A stretch of DNA of 64,000 nucleotides from Acidobacteriaceae bacterium KBS 83 (GCA_000381585.1 KB906737.1:62001-126000); one strand, 5' to 3'. Counted from the first letter of the stretch, positions 16,609-26,472 are shown. A program made the numbers and translations. Notes: generated by a model not told the origin, from the sequence alone.

Positions 16609-17265
16609 ATGTCCTCTATCACGGTCACCAAGGTAGCGGAGGCAGACTTCCCTTCCCGCTGGGGACATTTCCGCGTACACGGTTTTGAAGGAGTCATCAC
16701 GCAGCCGGAACCCTGCCGGCCAGGCGATCCGCCGGCCGCCCGGCGCGTGGAAGGTTGCGTGGCGTTGGTATTGGGAGACATCCACGCAGCGCCTCCTGTG
16801 GTCCGCATTCATTCGCAGTGCCTCACAGGTGATGTCTTCGGTTCGCTCCGCTGCGACTGCCGTCAGCAGTTCGAGCTGGCGATGCAACGCATCGGTGACG
16901 AAGGCGCCGGCATCCTCATCTACGAACAGCAGGAAGGCCGTGGCATCGGACTGATGGCCAAGCTACGCGCCTATGAGTTGCAGGACATGGGTCTCGATAC
17001 GGTACAGGCAAACCTCGAGTTGGGCTATAAGGCTGATTGCCGCATCTTCGAAATCCCTGCAAAGGCGCTCAAACTCCTTGGTGTGCATGCGGTGCGCCTC
17101 ATCACAAACAACCCGGAAAAGATCGCTGCCCTCGAAGAGCATGGTATCCGGGTCGTGGAGCGCATTTCAGCCAAGGTGCCGCCGGCTTCTCCACTGGCCG
17201 AACGTTATCTCGAAACCAAGCAGGCGCAGATGGGACATCTGTTCACCGAGGCTCAGACGGAATAG
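16609..17265 (+). CDS. ribA: GTP cyclohydrolase II RibA
   Basis: 218 aa enzyme that opens GTP to the pyrimidine precursor in the first committed step of riboflavin synthesis. The zinc site is the three cysteines of CLTGDVFGSLRCDCRQQ, the catalytic/GTP segment is EQQEGRGIGLMAKLRAY, and the C-terminal LITNNPEKI motif is present. It is a stand-alone RibA without the RibB domain. ATG 16609 is chosen as start; the frame is open further upstream to 16564. Its 3' end overlaps the 3' end of the convergent DinB gene by 23 bp. Confidence 0.93.
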   Translation: MSSITVTKVAEADFPSRWGHFRVHGFEGVITQPEPCRPGDPPAARRVEGCVALVLGDIHAAPPVVRIHSQCLTGDVFGSLRCDCRQQFELAMQRIGDEGAGILIYEQQEGRGIGLMAKLRAYELQDMGLDTVQANLELGYKADCRIFEIPAKALKLLGVHAVRLITNNPEKIAALEEHGIRVVERISAKVPPASPLAERYLETKQAQMGHLFTEAQTE

Positions 17266-17797
17266 GCACGTCGCGCGTGGCCTTCACTACCTTGGCGGTC
17301 GTAATCATCTGTCCCACATGCCGCTGGGTGTGTTCTGCAACATGCACCAGCAGCCCGCCAATCGTAGTGGGCAGCCTCTTGCGTCCAACGAAGCGCTGCG
17401 ATTCGAGGTCCGCTCCAATGAAGCCACGGACGCGCTTACCGGCCCGTTCGATGCTGCTCGAAAAGTCCCGTAGCATGAGATGCGGCAGGGAGGCCGACTC
17501 TGCTTCACGTCCCAGATCGGCCAGCTGTGCTTCGCTCAGATCGTGTCCTTCGGCGTAGGTCAGTAACCGGTCTACGCTGCCTGCGATGTGCCGCAACTGG
17601 AATGCGACCGATGGCAGCCCGGCCAGCCCCGCGTTCACCTGAAGACCCGTCAGATCTCCGCACCAGCGCTCCGCATCCTCCCGGGCCTGCTCCAGCGCAT
17701 GGAGCACCGCTCGAACGACTGCCGGAACCTCTTTGTGCGTGCCTCGTAACCACGGTTCCGGCTGTCCGCTTTCCGATTTTGTAGCTGTCCCCCTCAC
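17243..17797 (-). CDS. DinB family protein
   Basis: 184 aa DinB/YfiT-like four-helix protein. Metal-ligand histidines are visible in FQLRHIAGSVDRLLTYA and LLVHVAEHTQRHVGQM, the expected triad spacing. The family includes metal-dependent thiol transferases (often using bacillithiol or mycothiol) and damage-induced proteins, which is notable with bshA a few genes away. A GTG start at 17797 overlaps the stop of the upstream binding-protein gene by 4 bp (GTGA), so it is the last gene of the osmoprotectant ABC operon. Substrate unknown. Confidence 0.85.
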   Translation of the reverse strand: MRGTATKSESGQPEPWLRGTHKEVPAVVRAVLHALEQAREDAERWCGDLTGLQVNAGLAGLPSVAFQLRHIAGSVDRLLTYAEGHDLSEAQLADLGREAESASLPHLMLRDFSSSIERAGKRVRGFIGADLESQRFVGRKRLPTTIGGLLVHVAEHTQRHVGQMITTAKVVKATRDVPIPSEPR

Positions 17798-18681
17798 AAT
17801 CCCTTCCTTGCCCGGAACTCCCGCACCACCTCTGCCGGGTCCCGATGTCCGCCGTCTACCCCCTCGTTCATGGCCTGCATTTCCTGCGCATCGATCTTCC
17901 CCTCGAGTTCCGCGACTGCGGCACGCATCTGCGGCCAGCGCCGGTACGCGTCCTCGCGAAACAGCGGCACAGCGTCGTATGGCGGAAAGTAGTGCAGGTC
18001 ATCCGCGAGGACGGTCAGGTGCAATGGCTGGATGGGACCATCGGTCGAGTTCCCCGCGATGATGTCCACCTGCCGTTGCGCGATAGCCCGATAGAGCAAC
18101 CCCAGGTCCATCGTGCGCGGCGATCCATTGAACTTGAACCGGTACGCCATCTCCAAACCCCGCAGGCCGTCCGGGCGCTCCTCGAACTCATACCCCACCC
18201 CGAGCTTCCATTGCTGCGCCGCGGCTCTGGCCTGGCTTAGGGTCGAGACATGAAGACGGTTGGCATCATCGCTGCGCACAATCATCGCGAAAGTGTTCTC
18301 GAACCCAAGCGAGTTCCCCGCCTTGACTCCGTATCGTTGCTGGTAAAGACGCTGAATTGTCGCGAGAACGCGTGCGCGGTCCTTGTCCACCGGCTGCTTC
18401 AGGATCGCGGTGAGCGCGGTGCCTGTGTACTCCACATAACCGTCGATGCGTCCGGCGGCCAGGGCCTGCTGGCAAATGTAACTGCCAGCCAGATAAAAGC
18501 GCCGGTCGACCTTCAGCCCCGTTCGCGCCTCAATATGCTGCGCTAGCAGCTCGCCCAGCAATACCTGCTCGGTAAAGTTCTTCGCGCCGATAATCGGACG
18601 GTCCGGTCGCGGCGGCGTACAGCCGGCGCTGCATAGCAGGAGTGCGATGCAGATCGCAGCAAGTGCCGGCCTGTGTCTCAC
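17794..18681 (-). CDS. Osmoprotectant ABC transporter substrate-binding lipoprotein (OpuBC/OsmX type)
   Basis: 295 aa lipoprotein that would bind glycine betaine, choline or related compatible solutes. A lipobox is seen in LLLCSAGC and the OpuAC-type domain starts at IIGAKNFTEQVLLGEL; YVEYTGTALTAIL is also typical. The start is placed at GTG 18681, which overlaps the permease stop by 4 bp (GTGA) and gives a normal 17-18 residue lipoprotein signal; an ATG at 18714 would add 11 residues and weaken the signal. The same GTGA junction occurs at its own 3' end. Confidence 0.88.
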   Translation of the reverse strand: MRHRPALAAICIALLLCSAGCTPPRPDRPIIGAKNFTEQVLLGELLAQHIEARTGLKVDRRFYLAGSYICQQALAAGRIDGYVEYTGTALTAILKQPVDKDRARVLATIQRLYQQRYGVKAGNSLGFENTFAMIVRSDDANRLHVSTLSQARAAAQQWKLGVGYEFEERPDGLRGLEMAYRFKFNGSPRTMDLGLLYRAIAQRQVDIIAGNSTDGPIQPLHLTVLADDLHYFPPYDAVPLFREDAYRRWPQMRAAVAELEGKIDAQEMQAMNEGVDGGHRDPAEVVREFRARKGL

Positions 18682-19328
18682 GGCCGCCTTGTGCCCGGAA
18701 CGCGCAGTTTCCATTCCAGCAGTCCGAGCAGGCCATCTGCCCCCAGCGCGAGCAGCGCCGCAGGGATCGCGCCCGCAAGCACTAATCTGTTGTCCACGGA
18801 AGCCACACCGCGGAAGATAAACTCACCCAGCCCCCCAGCCCCCACAGCCGCTGCGATGGTGGCAATCCCCACGCACGTCACGGTTGCCGTGCGCAGCCCG
18901 GCCAGGATGAATGGCATCGCCAATGGAAGCTCCACCTTCATCAACCGCTGCCAGCTCGTCATGCCGACAGCCTCGGCGACATCCATTACCGTCGCGTCTA
19001 CGCCGGTGATCCCTGCATACGTGTTGCGAACAATCGGCAGCAACGCATAGGCCACCAGCGCAACAATCGCAATCCGCGCTGCTCGCTCACCAAGAAATGG
19101 CAGCGGCAACAGGAAGCCGAACATCGCGAGACTCGGGATCGTCTGCAGCGTGTTCACGATGCCCAGCACCGGCCGGGACAATCCGCGCCTTCGCGCCAGC
19201 AGGATACCCAGGGGTATCGCAATCGCCGTAGCGATCAGCATCGCGGCACCGGTCAGCCATAGATGCTCCAACGTCAGCGTTGTGATCTCATCCCAATGCT
19301 GCTGCAGGAAGCCGGAATCGGCCATCAC
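18678..19328 (-). CDS. Osmoprotectant ABC transporter permease (OpuBB/OpuCB type)
   Basis: 216 aa inner-membrane permease with about five to six helices. The family motif NTLQTIPSLAMFGFL and the coupling EAA-like segment DVAEAVGMTSWQRLMKVELP are present, and AAVGAGGLGEFIFRG matches betaine/choline permeases. It overlaps the ATPase stop by 4 bp (ATGATG region, 19325-19328) and the binding-protein start by 4 bp. There is only one permease gene, so the transporter is probably a homodimer in the membrane. Confidence 0.9.
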   Translation of the reverse strand: MMADSGFLQQHWDEITTLTLEHLWLTGAAMLIATAIAIPLGILLARRRGLSRPVLGIVNTLQTIPSLAMFGFLLPLPFLGERAARIAIVALVAYALLPIVRNTYAGITGVDATVMDVAEAVGMTSWQRLMKVELPLAMPFILAGLRTATVTCVGIATIAAAVGAGGLGEFIFRGVASVDNRLVLAGAIPAALLALGADGLLGLLEWKLRVPGTRRP

Positions 19329-20101
19329 GAACGCGTCTCCGTGCCGCGGTGCACCGCACGCACATAGGCCTGGACCGCTGCCACTGTCGAGGACAGGAAC
19401 TGCGCTGCCGGAAGATTTGCGACAATGCCCCCACCCTCCATCAGCACCACGCGCTCGGCGAGATAGAGCGCCTCGTCCAGATCATGCGTCACCAGCAGAA
19501 CGGTCGTCCGCGCACCGTTTTCCTGCACCTCCAGCGTCAACCGCCGCAACACATCTTGCATCTCCGCCCGGGTCAGCGGATCAAGCGCGCCGAAAGGCTC
19601 ATCCATCAATAGAATGTCCTGACCTGCTGCGAGCGCGCGCGCCAACCCAACACGCTGCCGTTGTCCCCCGGACAATTGATACGGCATGCGCTGCGCAAAT
19701 TCCGCCGCGTTCAGTCCAACCATCTCTAGCAATACATGCGCACGCTCGGCAATGGCAGCCTTGGATTTGCCCTCTATCTCCAGCACCAGTCCGATATTTC
19801 GCTCGACGGTGAAGTGCGGAAAGAGACCCGTCTCCTGGATGACGTAGCCAATCGAGCGGCGTAACGCGATCGGATCCTGTTCGAAGATGGAATGTCCGCG
19901 CACGAGAAGATCGCCGCTGCTCACACCGTGCATGCGGTTGACCGCACGCAGCAATGTCGTCTTGCCCGAACCGCTCTTCCCCAGCAGCGCCACGGTGGTG
20001 CCGGCAGCCACCTCCATCGTCACGTCCAGGAGCAGCGCGCGTCCCTCTGGCAGCCGATAACTTACGTTGCGGAACTCGATGGCTGCCGGCGCCACGCCCA
20101 T
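19325..20101 (-). CDS. Osmoprotectant ABC transporter ATP-binding protein (OpuBA/ProV type)
   Basis: 258 aa ATPase. Walker A GKSGSGKTT, Q-loop YVIQETGLFPH, signature LSGGQRQRVGLARAL, Walker B ILLMDEPFGALD and the H-loop LLVTHD are all intact. It lacks the C-terminal CBS domains found in some OpuA/ProV proteins. Start: ATG 20101 with GGAGAGAAGAC upstream; an in-frame start at 20146 lies inside the preceding terminator hairpin and is rejected. It is the first gene of the four-gene operon ATPase-permease-binding protein-DinB. Confidence 0.92.
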   Translation of the reverse strand: MGVAPAAIEFRNVSYRLPEGRALLLDVTMEVAAGTTVALLGKSGSGKTTLLRAVNRMHGVSSGDLLVRGHSIFEQDPIALRRSIGYVIQETGLFPHFTVERNIGLVLEIEGKSKAAIAERAHVLLEMVGLNAAEFAQRMPYQLSGGQRQRVGLARALAAGQDILLMDEPFGALDPLTRAEMQDVLRRLTLEVQENGARTTVLLVTHDLDEALYLAERVVLMEGGGIVANLPAAQFLSSTVAAVQAYVRAVHRGTETRS

Positions 20102-20120
20102 GTCTCTTCTCTCCAGAAGA

Positions 20121-20143
20121 CAAAGGCCGGGATGCCCCGGCCT
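20121..20143 (-). terminator. Terminator-like hairpin after the P-loop kinase gene
   Basis: AGGCCGGG (20124-20131) and CCCGGCCT (20136-20143) form a perfect 8-bp stem with a 4-nt loop. On the minus strand TTTGTC follows. It lies 30 bp after the stop of the gene at 20173 and separates it from the ABC operon. Confidence 0.75.
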
Positions 20144-20172
20144 CAAGCCTGCAAAATCCTCTCAGGCGACGA

Positions 20173-21078
20173 CTACTCCTCGCCCTCGTCGCTTCCGTCC
20201 GTGTCGTCGCCCAGCACATCGGCAGGAACCGGCGCGCTCATCGCACTTTCTGGGGTCGGCGCCGGCTGGCCCTTGACGCGCACTACCGTAATCTTCGAAA
20301 ACCCTTCTTTGAAGCTGGGCGGACGCAGGCGCTCCGCCATCTTGTGCATCGTCTCGTCACTCACGGTGCGCTCGCGCCGCCGGTTCCGGTCCATGCAAAC
20401 GTCGAAAGGCACGTCAAAGAAAACCGCCTGCACATCGTAGCCGAAGCTCTTCGCCATCTTGATCCACTGGCGGCGTTCATGCGGAGACAGGTTCGTCGCG
20501 TCCACATAATTCCAGGGCATCTTCGCAATCAAGCGGGCGCGTAGCAGCGAACGCAACGTGGAGAACACCAAACCCTGATACCGCTGCTCGGTAATGTCGT
20601 CGAAGAGAATGGTGCGCAGCAGATCGCTCGAAAGCGGTGTCACGCCGCGGCGCTTGAACCATGTCGTCTTGCCGGAGCCGGGCAGCCCAATCGTCAGCAC
20701 TACAAAGCCCCGCGAAGGCCGCGCCGCGCTCGGCGGCTCCGGCGGGACGGCGGAGGGCGATTCCGGCTGTGTCTCCACAATCAACTTACCTTCAGGAACT
20801 GGCTTGCCTGGCGCATCAGCCGCTCCTGCGCTTCCATCGGCAGCGGCATCGCTCTCATGAGCGACATCGTCCAGATCAGTTCCGACAACGGGCAGTTCCT
20901 TCGTCGTTTCTATCTTCGTGTCGGATGATCTTCCCCGGGGTGGTTGCGCAGCAGAGGACGGATAGCCGGCATTGGCATAGTTGGGCTGCAGTGGAGCGGG
21001 TTGATTCGCGGGCAGCTCCTGTCCAATTTTTCCAGTCTGCTCGGAAAGGTTGGGGGCGCGCTTGGAACGTCGTCTCAT
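20173..21078 (-). CDS. P-loop kinase (AAA_33, polynucleotide-kinase-like) with a disordered N-terminus
   Basis: 301 aa. Residues 1-125 are Pro/Ala/Ser-rich and likely disordered. A kinase domain follows with Walker A GLPGSGKTT, the lid/Arg segment DRNRRRERTVSDE and the VDATNLSPHERRQW motif typical of zeta-toxin/polynucleotide-kinase-like proteins. The acidic C-terminus (DDTDGSDEGEE) is also low complexity. It probably phosphorylates a nucleic acid end or small molecule in the cytoplasm; the target is not predictable. It is a stand-alone gene, closed by the hairpin at 20121-20143. Confidence 0.82.
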   Translation of the reverse strand: MRRRSKRAPNLSEQTGKIGQELPANQPAPLQPNYANAGYPSSAAQPPRGRSSDTKIETTKELPVVGTDLDDVAHESDAAADGSAGAADAPGKPVPEGKLIVETQPESPSAVPPEPPSAARPSRGFVVLTIGLPGSGKTTWFKRRGVTPLSSDLLRTILFDDITEQRYQGLVFSTLRSLLRARLIAKMPWNYVDATNLSPHERRQWIKMAKSFGYDVQAVFFDVPFDVCMDRNRRRERTVSDETMHKMAERLRPPSFKEGFSKITVVRVKGQPAPTPESAMSAPVPADVLGDDTDGSDEGEE

Positions 21079-21284
21079 TGGTCTGTTGGCGCGTCAACAC
21101 GCGCCTACGTGGATCGTACACAGGTCACGCCTCTGTCGCAATAACTGTGCAACAATGAGGTCCCTTCGATGACGAAGTGCTAGCATCGAAATGGAAACCG
21201 TGACAATCGCGCAGTGTTGGCGGCAGTTTGCGGCGCTAGTTTCGCGACATTTCCCATGACCCCTTTTGAGGAGACTTTATTTAG

Positions 21285-22289
<1,005 letters not shown>

Positions 22290-22316
22290 ACGACGGATTC
22301 GGTCACAACAGCGTTC

Positions 22317-22344
22317 GAGCGCCAGAAGGGATACCCTGGCGCTC
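22317..22344 (+). other. Hairpin between gap and ridA
   Basis: GAGCGCCAG (22317-22325) pairs exactly with CTGGCGCTC (22336-22344) over a 10-nt loop, 28 bp after the gap stop. No T-run follows, so it is more likely a processing or mRNA-stability element, or a weak attenuator, than a full terminator. Confidence 0.55.
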
Positions 22345-22439
22345 CACGTTCAAATCCGTGCAATATACCGAGGGAAGCTAGACCGAGCGATATGTTCCGC
22401 AATGTGAACCTTCGCTCGACCTCGCCTGCAAGAAGCGAA

Positions 22440-22826
22440 ATGTCGGTACGACAAAACATCTCGGGTAGTTCACCCTTCGAGCCAATCATTGGCTTCTCAC
22501 GTGCCGTCCGCATCGGAAACACTGTGCACGTCTCTGGGACCGGCCCTGTGGGCGCCGACGAGGGCTCCGTTGAAGAGCAGACGCGGCGCGTCTTCGAAAT
22601 CATCGGACAGGCGCTGACCAAAGCCGGCGGCACGCTGCGCGACGTCGTTCGGACACGTATGTATCTGACCCACCCTGCCGACTGGGAAGCCGTTGGCAGG
22701 GTTCATGGCGAACTCTTCGGAGAAATTCGTCCCGCCGCGACCATGGTGGTGGTCGCCGCGCTCCTTAACCCCTCATGGCGCATCGAGATTGAAGCCGAGG
22801 CCATTCTCGACCGCGCAGAAAGCTAA
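22440..22826 (+). CDS. RidA/YjgF family protein
   Basis: 128 aa RidA-family protein. Members deaminate reactive enamine/imine intermediates formed by pyridoxal enzymes, though many subfamilies have other roles. Recognisable segments are VHVSGTGPVG, VRTRMYLTHPADWEAVG and the C-terminal VVVAALLNPSWRIEIEAEAI. The archetypal RidA arginine lies in the VVRTRMYL region. Start at ATG 22440 rather than 22392, because the conserved N-terminus begins there. Its place between gap and pgk, ten bases before pgk, is unusual. Confidence 0.88.
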   Translation: MSVRQNISGSSPFEPIIGFSRAVRIGNTVHVSGTGPVGADEGSVEEQTRRVFEIIGQALTKAGGTLRDVVRTRMYLTHPADWEAVGRVHGELFGEIRPAATMVVVAALLNPSWRIEIEAEAILDRAES

Positions 22827-22836
22827 GCTGCCATAC

Positions 22837-24069
22837 ATGCACATTCCATCCATTCGCAGCCTCACCGAGGGCACCAATCAACTCCAGCACCAGCATGTGT
22901 TAATCCGCGTGGATTTCAACGTGCCGCTCTCCGAGGATGGCACCGAAATCCTCGATGACACGCGCATCCGCGAGACGCTGCCCACCATCGAATTTGTGCT
23001 TCGCCACCGCGGCAAGGTCATCCTCTGCTCGCACCTCGGCCGGCCAAAAGGTAAGCCGAACCCGAAGTACAGCCTGCGACCCATCGTGGATCGGCTGCGA
23101 GTCATGCTCGATCACAGCATCGGTGAACAGGTGAACGTCGCCTTCGCGCCGGACTGCGTTGGCGACCTCGCGCGTGAACTTGCAAACAAGCTCGAGGACG
23201 GCAAGGTCCTGCTGCTCGAAAACCTTCGCTTCTATGCTGAAGAAGAGGCCAACGACCCCGCATTTGCGAAGAAACTCGCGGGCCTCTGCCAGATCTATGT
23301 GAACGACGCCTTCGGCTCCGCACATCGCGCCCACGCTTCCACAGAAGGCATCACACATTTCGCGCAGCGTGCCGTGGCCGGTCTGCTCATGGAGAAGGAG
23401 CTCAATTACCTCGGCAAGGCGCTCACTAATCCGGCAAAGCCGTTTGTCGCTATTCTCGGCGGCGCGAAGGTCTCCGACAAAATCGAGGTCATCGAAAATC
23501 TGCTCACCAAGGTCGACGCCATTCTTATTGGCGGCGGCATGGCGTACACCTTTCTCAAGGCCCAGGGCATGGAGGTCGGCAAGTCTCTGGTTGAAGCGGA
23601 CAAGCTCGACGTTGCCCGGCAGGTTATGGCCTCTGCCAAGAGCCGAAACGTACGTTTTCTTCTGCCCGTCGATCATGTGCTGGCAAATCGATTTGCACCC
23701 GATGCCAAAACGAAGACCGTCGGAGGCGATGAGCCCTTCCCGGCAGAGTGGATGGCTCTCGATATCGGACCCAAAACGGTTGACCTCTTTGCTGGCCAAA
23801 TTGCGGAAGCCAGCACGATCGTTTGGAATGGCCCGATGGGAGTTTTTGAAATGCAGCCATTTGCCCACGGCACTTCCGCAATCGCAGAGTTGGTTGCCGC
23901 CAATCGAGATGCGGTCTCCATCGTAGGAGGCGGTGACTCGGTCTCAGCCATCAAGCAAGCGGGGGTTACGGACCGCATTACCCACATATCCACAGGGGGC
24001 GGCGCTTCGCTTGAGTTCCTCGAGGGTAAAGTACTCCCTGGGGTTGCTGCATTGTTGAAGAAGCCGTAA
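22837..24069 (+). CDS. pgk: Phosphoglycerate kinase
   Basis: 410 aa glycolytic kinase transferring phosphate from 1,3-bisphosphoglycerate to ADP. The N-terminal [10 protein letters not shown], the CSHLGRPKG substrate motif, [22 protein letters not shown], the [10 protein letters not shown] hinge and the nucleotide-binding [10 protein letters not shown] followed by [13 protein letters not shown] are all present. ATG 22837 lies 10 bp after ridA; the frame is open back into ridA but the protein family starts here. Co-transcription with ridA and downstream genes is likely. Confidence 0.97.
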   Translation: MHIPSIRSLTEGTNQLQHQHVLIRVDFNVPLSEDGTEILDDTRIRETLPTIEFVLRHRGKVILCSHLGRPKGKPNPKYSLRPIVDRLRVMLDHSIGEQVNVAFAPDCVGDLARELANKLEDGKVLLLENLRFYAEEEANDPAFAKKLAGLCQIYVNDAFGSAHRAHASTEGITHFAQRAVAGLLMEKELNYLGKALTNPAKPFVAILGGAKVSDKIEVIENLLTKVDAILIGGGMAYTFLKAQGMEVGKSLVEADKLDVARQVMASAKSRNVRFLLPVDHVLANRFAPDAKTKTVGGDEPFPAEWMALDIGPKTVDLFAGQIAEASTIVWNGPMGVFEMQPFAHGTSAIAELVAANRDAVSIVGGGDSVSAIKQAGVTDRITHISTGGGASLEFLEGKVLPGVAALLKKP

Positions 24070-24097
24070 TCTGCTAGTGTCCTTTCCCCGGGGTCAG

Positions 24098-24574
24098 ATG
24101 AGGGAATTTGCCGTGCCTTCAGTCTTTCTGCTGAACGCCGCCATATTGTTCAGTGGCGTCGTTGCGTTTGTCATCGCAGGTTTTGCCGGGACCTTCGTTC
24201 GCTCCCTGCATCCGTGGCGCTACCGGCTCATGCTGGCGCCCCTCGGCTTCGTAGTTTGTGGTGGCGTTAGCATTTCCGCAGAGCAGCATCTTCTCCGCTG
24301 GATCGAACATGGTCACCTGCAACATTCCTTCAGTTCGGGTGTCGTTCAGGGGATCGTTCTCATCATCGCCGGCCTCTGCGGTTTACTCGCAGGCATTGGC
24401 CTGGGGACCAGCCTTGATCGCACCTTCCCGGATATGCATAGCTACTCCATTGCTAACTACTGGGGATCGCAGGAACCGAGGTCCCGCGGGCGCAAGGGCA
24501 AGGTCGTTCCTATCTCCCACGGCCGGCAGCCCGGCGTCATCCCACAAATCAAAGCTATCTCGCATCGAGACTAG
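24098..24574 (+). CDS. Membrane protein of unknown function in the glycolytic cluster
   Basis: About 158 aa with three predicted transmembrane helices (FLLNAAILFSGVVAFVIAGFA; LMLAPLGFVVCGGVSI; VVQGIVLIIAGLCGLLAGIGLG) and a basic cytoplasmic tail. No family was recognised. Possible starts are GTG 24077, ATG 24098 and GTG 24113; the last has GAGGGA at a good spacing, so the true protein may be 5 residues shorter. It sits between pgk and tpiA in the same orientation. Confidence 0.7.
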   Translation: MREFAVPSVFLLNAAILFSGVVAFVIAGFAGTFVRSLHPWRYRLMLAPLGFVVCGGVSISAEQHLLRWIEHGHLQHSFSSGVVQGIVLIIAGLCGLLAGIGLGTSLDRTFPDMHSYSIANYWGSQEPRSRGRKGKVVPISHGRQPGVIPQIKAISHRD

Positions 24575-24619
24575 CGCCTCCGCCGTCCCACCTCATCCCT
24601 TGACCGCACGAAAGGAACC

Positions 24620-25372
24620 ATGCGCATTCCCCTGCTCGCCGCTAATTGGAAGATGTATAAGACTCCTGCCGAGGCACGCTCCTTCGTCTCCACATTTCTG
24701 CAAAGTCCGCCGCCTCCAAATAAGGAAATTGCGATCTTTCCTCCGGCGATCGATCTTCCGGCCGTGCTGGACGCCGCAAAGGGATCGGTTCTCCATGTCG
24801 GTGCGCAGAACATGTATTTTGTGGACGAAGGCGCCTTCACCGGCGAGATCTCCGCGCCTATGCTGGTTGCCGCAGGCGCTACTCATGTGCTGATTGGCCA
24901 CTCGGAACGCCGCCAGTATTTCGGTGAAACAGACGAGCTGGTGAACAAAAAGCTGCTGGCCGCGCTTCGCCACAAGCTCGTTCCAATCGTCTGCGTCGGC
25001 GAACATCTGGACCAGCGCGACAATGGCGAGACGGACGCGGTGCTGCGCCGCCAAACCAGTCGCGCGTTAGAGAACATCGATGCTGCGGAGGTCGCTCCCA
25101 TCGTCATCGCCTACGAGCCCGTGTGGGCCATTGGCACTGGCAAAACGGCAACGCCCGAAATCGCGGCAGAGGCGCATGCCGTCATCCGCCACGAAGTCGC
25201 GCAGCTTCTCGGCAGGCCGGCAAGCGAAGCGATGCGCATCCTCTACGGTGGATCCGTCAAGCCGGACAACGCAGCCCAGCTTTGCGCACAGCCGGAGATC
25301 GATGGTGCACTCGTCGGCGGTGCTTCGCTCGATCCGGTATCCTTCGGCAAAATCGTCGCAGCGGCCCCATAA
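24620..25372 (+). CDS. tpiA: Triose-phosphate isomerase
   Basis: 250 aa TIM-barrel enzyme interconverting dihydroxyacetone phosphate and glyceraldehyde 3-phosphate. N-terminal AANWKMYKT (active-site Asn/Lys), the electrophile His in IGHSERRQYFGE, catalytic Glu in AYEPVWAIGTGK and the phosphate-binding ILYGGSVKPDN are all intact. GAAAGGAACC precedes the ATG. It is part of the gap-ridA-pgk-membrane protein-tpiA cluster. Confidence 0.97.
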   Translation: MRIPLLAANWKMYKTPAEARSFVSTFLQSPPPPNKEIAIFPPAIDLPAVLDAAKGSVLHVGAQNMYFVDEGAFTGEISAPMLVAAGATHVLIGHSERRQYFGETDELVNKKLLAALRHKLVPIVCVGEHLDQRDNGETDAVLRRQTSRALENIDAAEVAPIVIAYEPVWAIGTGKTATPEIAAEAHAVIRHEVAQLLGRPASEAMRILYGGSVKPDNAAQLCAQPEIDGALVGGASLDPVSFGKIVAAAP

Positions 25373-25385
25373 GCGAAGAGACACA

Positions 25386-25808
25386 ATGGAGAAAACCGAA
25401 CTGTTTGCCTATCTCCGGGGGAAGCGGCTCGGTGTGCTCGGCACGCTCTCTCGCGACAACGAGCCACAGGGTGCGCTGGTCGGCTACGCGGTCACATCCG
25501 ATCTCGAGATCCTTTTCGATACCGTGAGGACCAGTCGCAAATATGGAAACATGATCGCCAATCGCCGTGTGTCGTTCACGGTCGGCAACACCGTCGGCAA
25601 AGGCGATGAGCGCACCGTGCAGTACGAGGGCATCGCTGAAGAGCTCGCTGGCGAATCGCTGGCGCGATTTCAGCCGGTCTATTTTGCTACCTGGACGGAC
25701 GGCGTCGACCGCATACAGTGGCCGGGCATCACCTGGTTTGTCATCCGTCCGCTCTGGATCCGGTATTCCGACTTCAACATTCCCCTGACAAAGGAGTGGC
25801 GCTTCTGA
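25386..25808 (+). CDS. Pyridoxamine 5'-phosphate oxidase-like flavin/F420-binding protein
   Basis: 140 aa split-barrel protein of the PNPOx-like superfamily. The pattern LGTLSRDNEPQGALVGYAV, then SRKYGNMIANRRVSFTVG, then RTVQYEGIAEELAG is characteristic of small FMN- or heme-binding members rather than true PdxH. It starts 14 bp after tpiA, so it is probably the last gene of the glycolytic transcript. The cofactor and substrate cannot be told by eye. Confidence 0.82.
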   Translation: MEKTELFAYLRGKRLGVLGTLSRDNEPQGALVGYAVTSDLEILFDTVRTSRKYGNMIANRRVSFTVGNTVGKGDERTVQYEGIAEELAGESLARFQPVYFATWTDGVDRIQWPGITWFVIRPLWIRYSDFNIPLTKEWRF

Positions 25809-25818
25809 TCCGCGCACG

Positions 25819-26157
25819 TCAGTGCACGCGCTCCTCTGGAGCCTCTTGTTCTCCATCCAGCTCCGCATCCATCGCATCCCGCACCCGCGCAATGGTCTGC
25901 TCCGGCCGCAACTGTTTCTGCTCGGCATAGAAGCGCGCAACATGCCGCACCAGGTCCGCGAGCACCACGCCCCATGCTGTCGGGTCGTCCCAACCACCCA
26001 TCTGCATGCTGACGTGCAGCTCCCCCTGCGCTACCCACGCGCGCACCAACTCAAAGGCCTTCGGATCCCTCGCCGCAGCCGGTGGAATCACTAACTGGTT
26101 ATTCCCCGGTTCTGTCTTCGCAGTATCGCTCTTCGCCGCTTCACGTTTCTCTGCCAT
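25819..26157 (-). CDS. DUF5076 family protein
   Basis: 112 aa small soluble protein. The core QLVIPPAAARDPKAFELVRAW, then WDDPTAWGVVLADLVRHVARFY matches the DUF5076 pattern of uncharacterised bacterial proteins. The stretch before it is charged and likely flexible. It starts 6 bp after the Rieske ferredoxin gene on the same strand, forming a two-gene unit; a partner role with the ferredoxin is only a guess. Confidence 0.75.
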   Translation of the reverse strand: MAEKREAAKSDTAKTEPGNNQLVIPPAAARDPKAFELVRAWVAQGELHVSMQMGGWDDPTAWGVVLADLVRHVARFYAEQKQLRPEQTIARVRDAMDAELDGEQEAPEERVH

Positions 26158-26163
26158 CGCTCG

Positions 26164-26472
26164 TTAAACCTCACACAGTACATCATCGCCATCGACGCGC
26201 ATCGGATAAACAGTGGCTGCTCCCAGCGGATTCCGCAGCTCTGCTCCAGTCTGCGGATCGAAGCTCCACCCATGCCACGCGCATACAACACGGCCATCCT
26301 CGATCATGCCATCGGAAAGCAGCGCGCCATGATGCGGACACTCGTTGTTCAGAGCCGCGAGTTTTCCATCGATCCGTGCCACGCAGATCGATGTGCCAGC
26401 CGCATTGCATTCCTTCGCCATGCCGTCGGTCGGCATCTCCGACACGCCGCCGATTCGTACCCATTGCGTCAT
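26164..26472 (-). CDS. Rieske [2Fe-2S] ferredoxin
   Basis: 102 aa Rieske-type ferredoxin. The two cluster-binding motifs CPHHGA (Cys-X-His) and CAWHGWSFD (Cys-X-X-His) are intact and spaced as in the small ferredoxin subunits of ring-hydroxylating or nitrite-reductase (NirD-like) systems. No oxygenase or reductase partner is nearby. It is first in a two-gene unit with the DUF5076 gene. Confidence 0.9.
   Translation of the reverse strand: MTQWVRIGGVSEMPTDGMAKECNAAGTSICVARIDGKLAALNNECPHHGALLSDGMIEDGRVVCAWHGWSFDPQTGAELRNPLGAATVYPMRVDGDDVLCEV

Noticed and set aside
22900-23868. Open frame of 322 aa opposite pgk
   Set aside because: Antisense to phosphoglycerate kinase.
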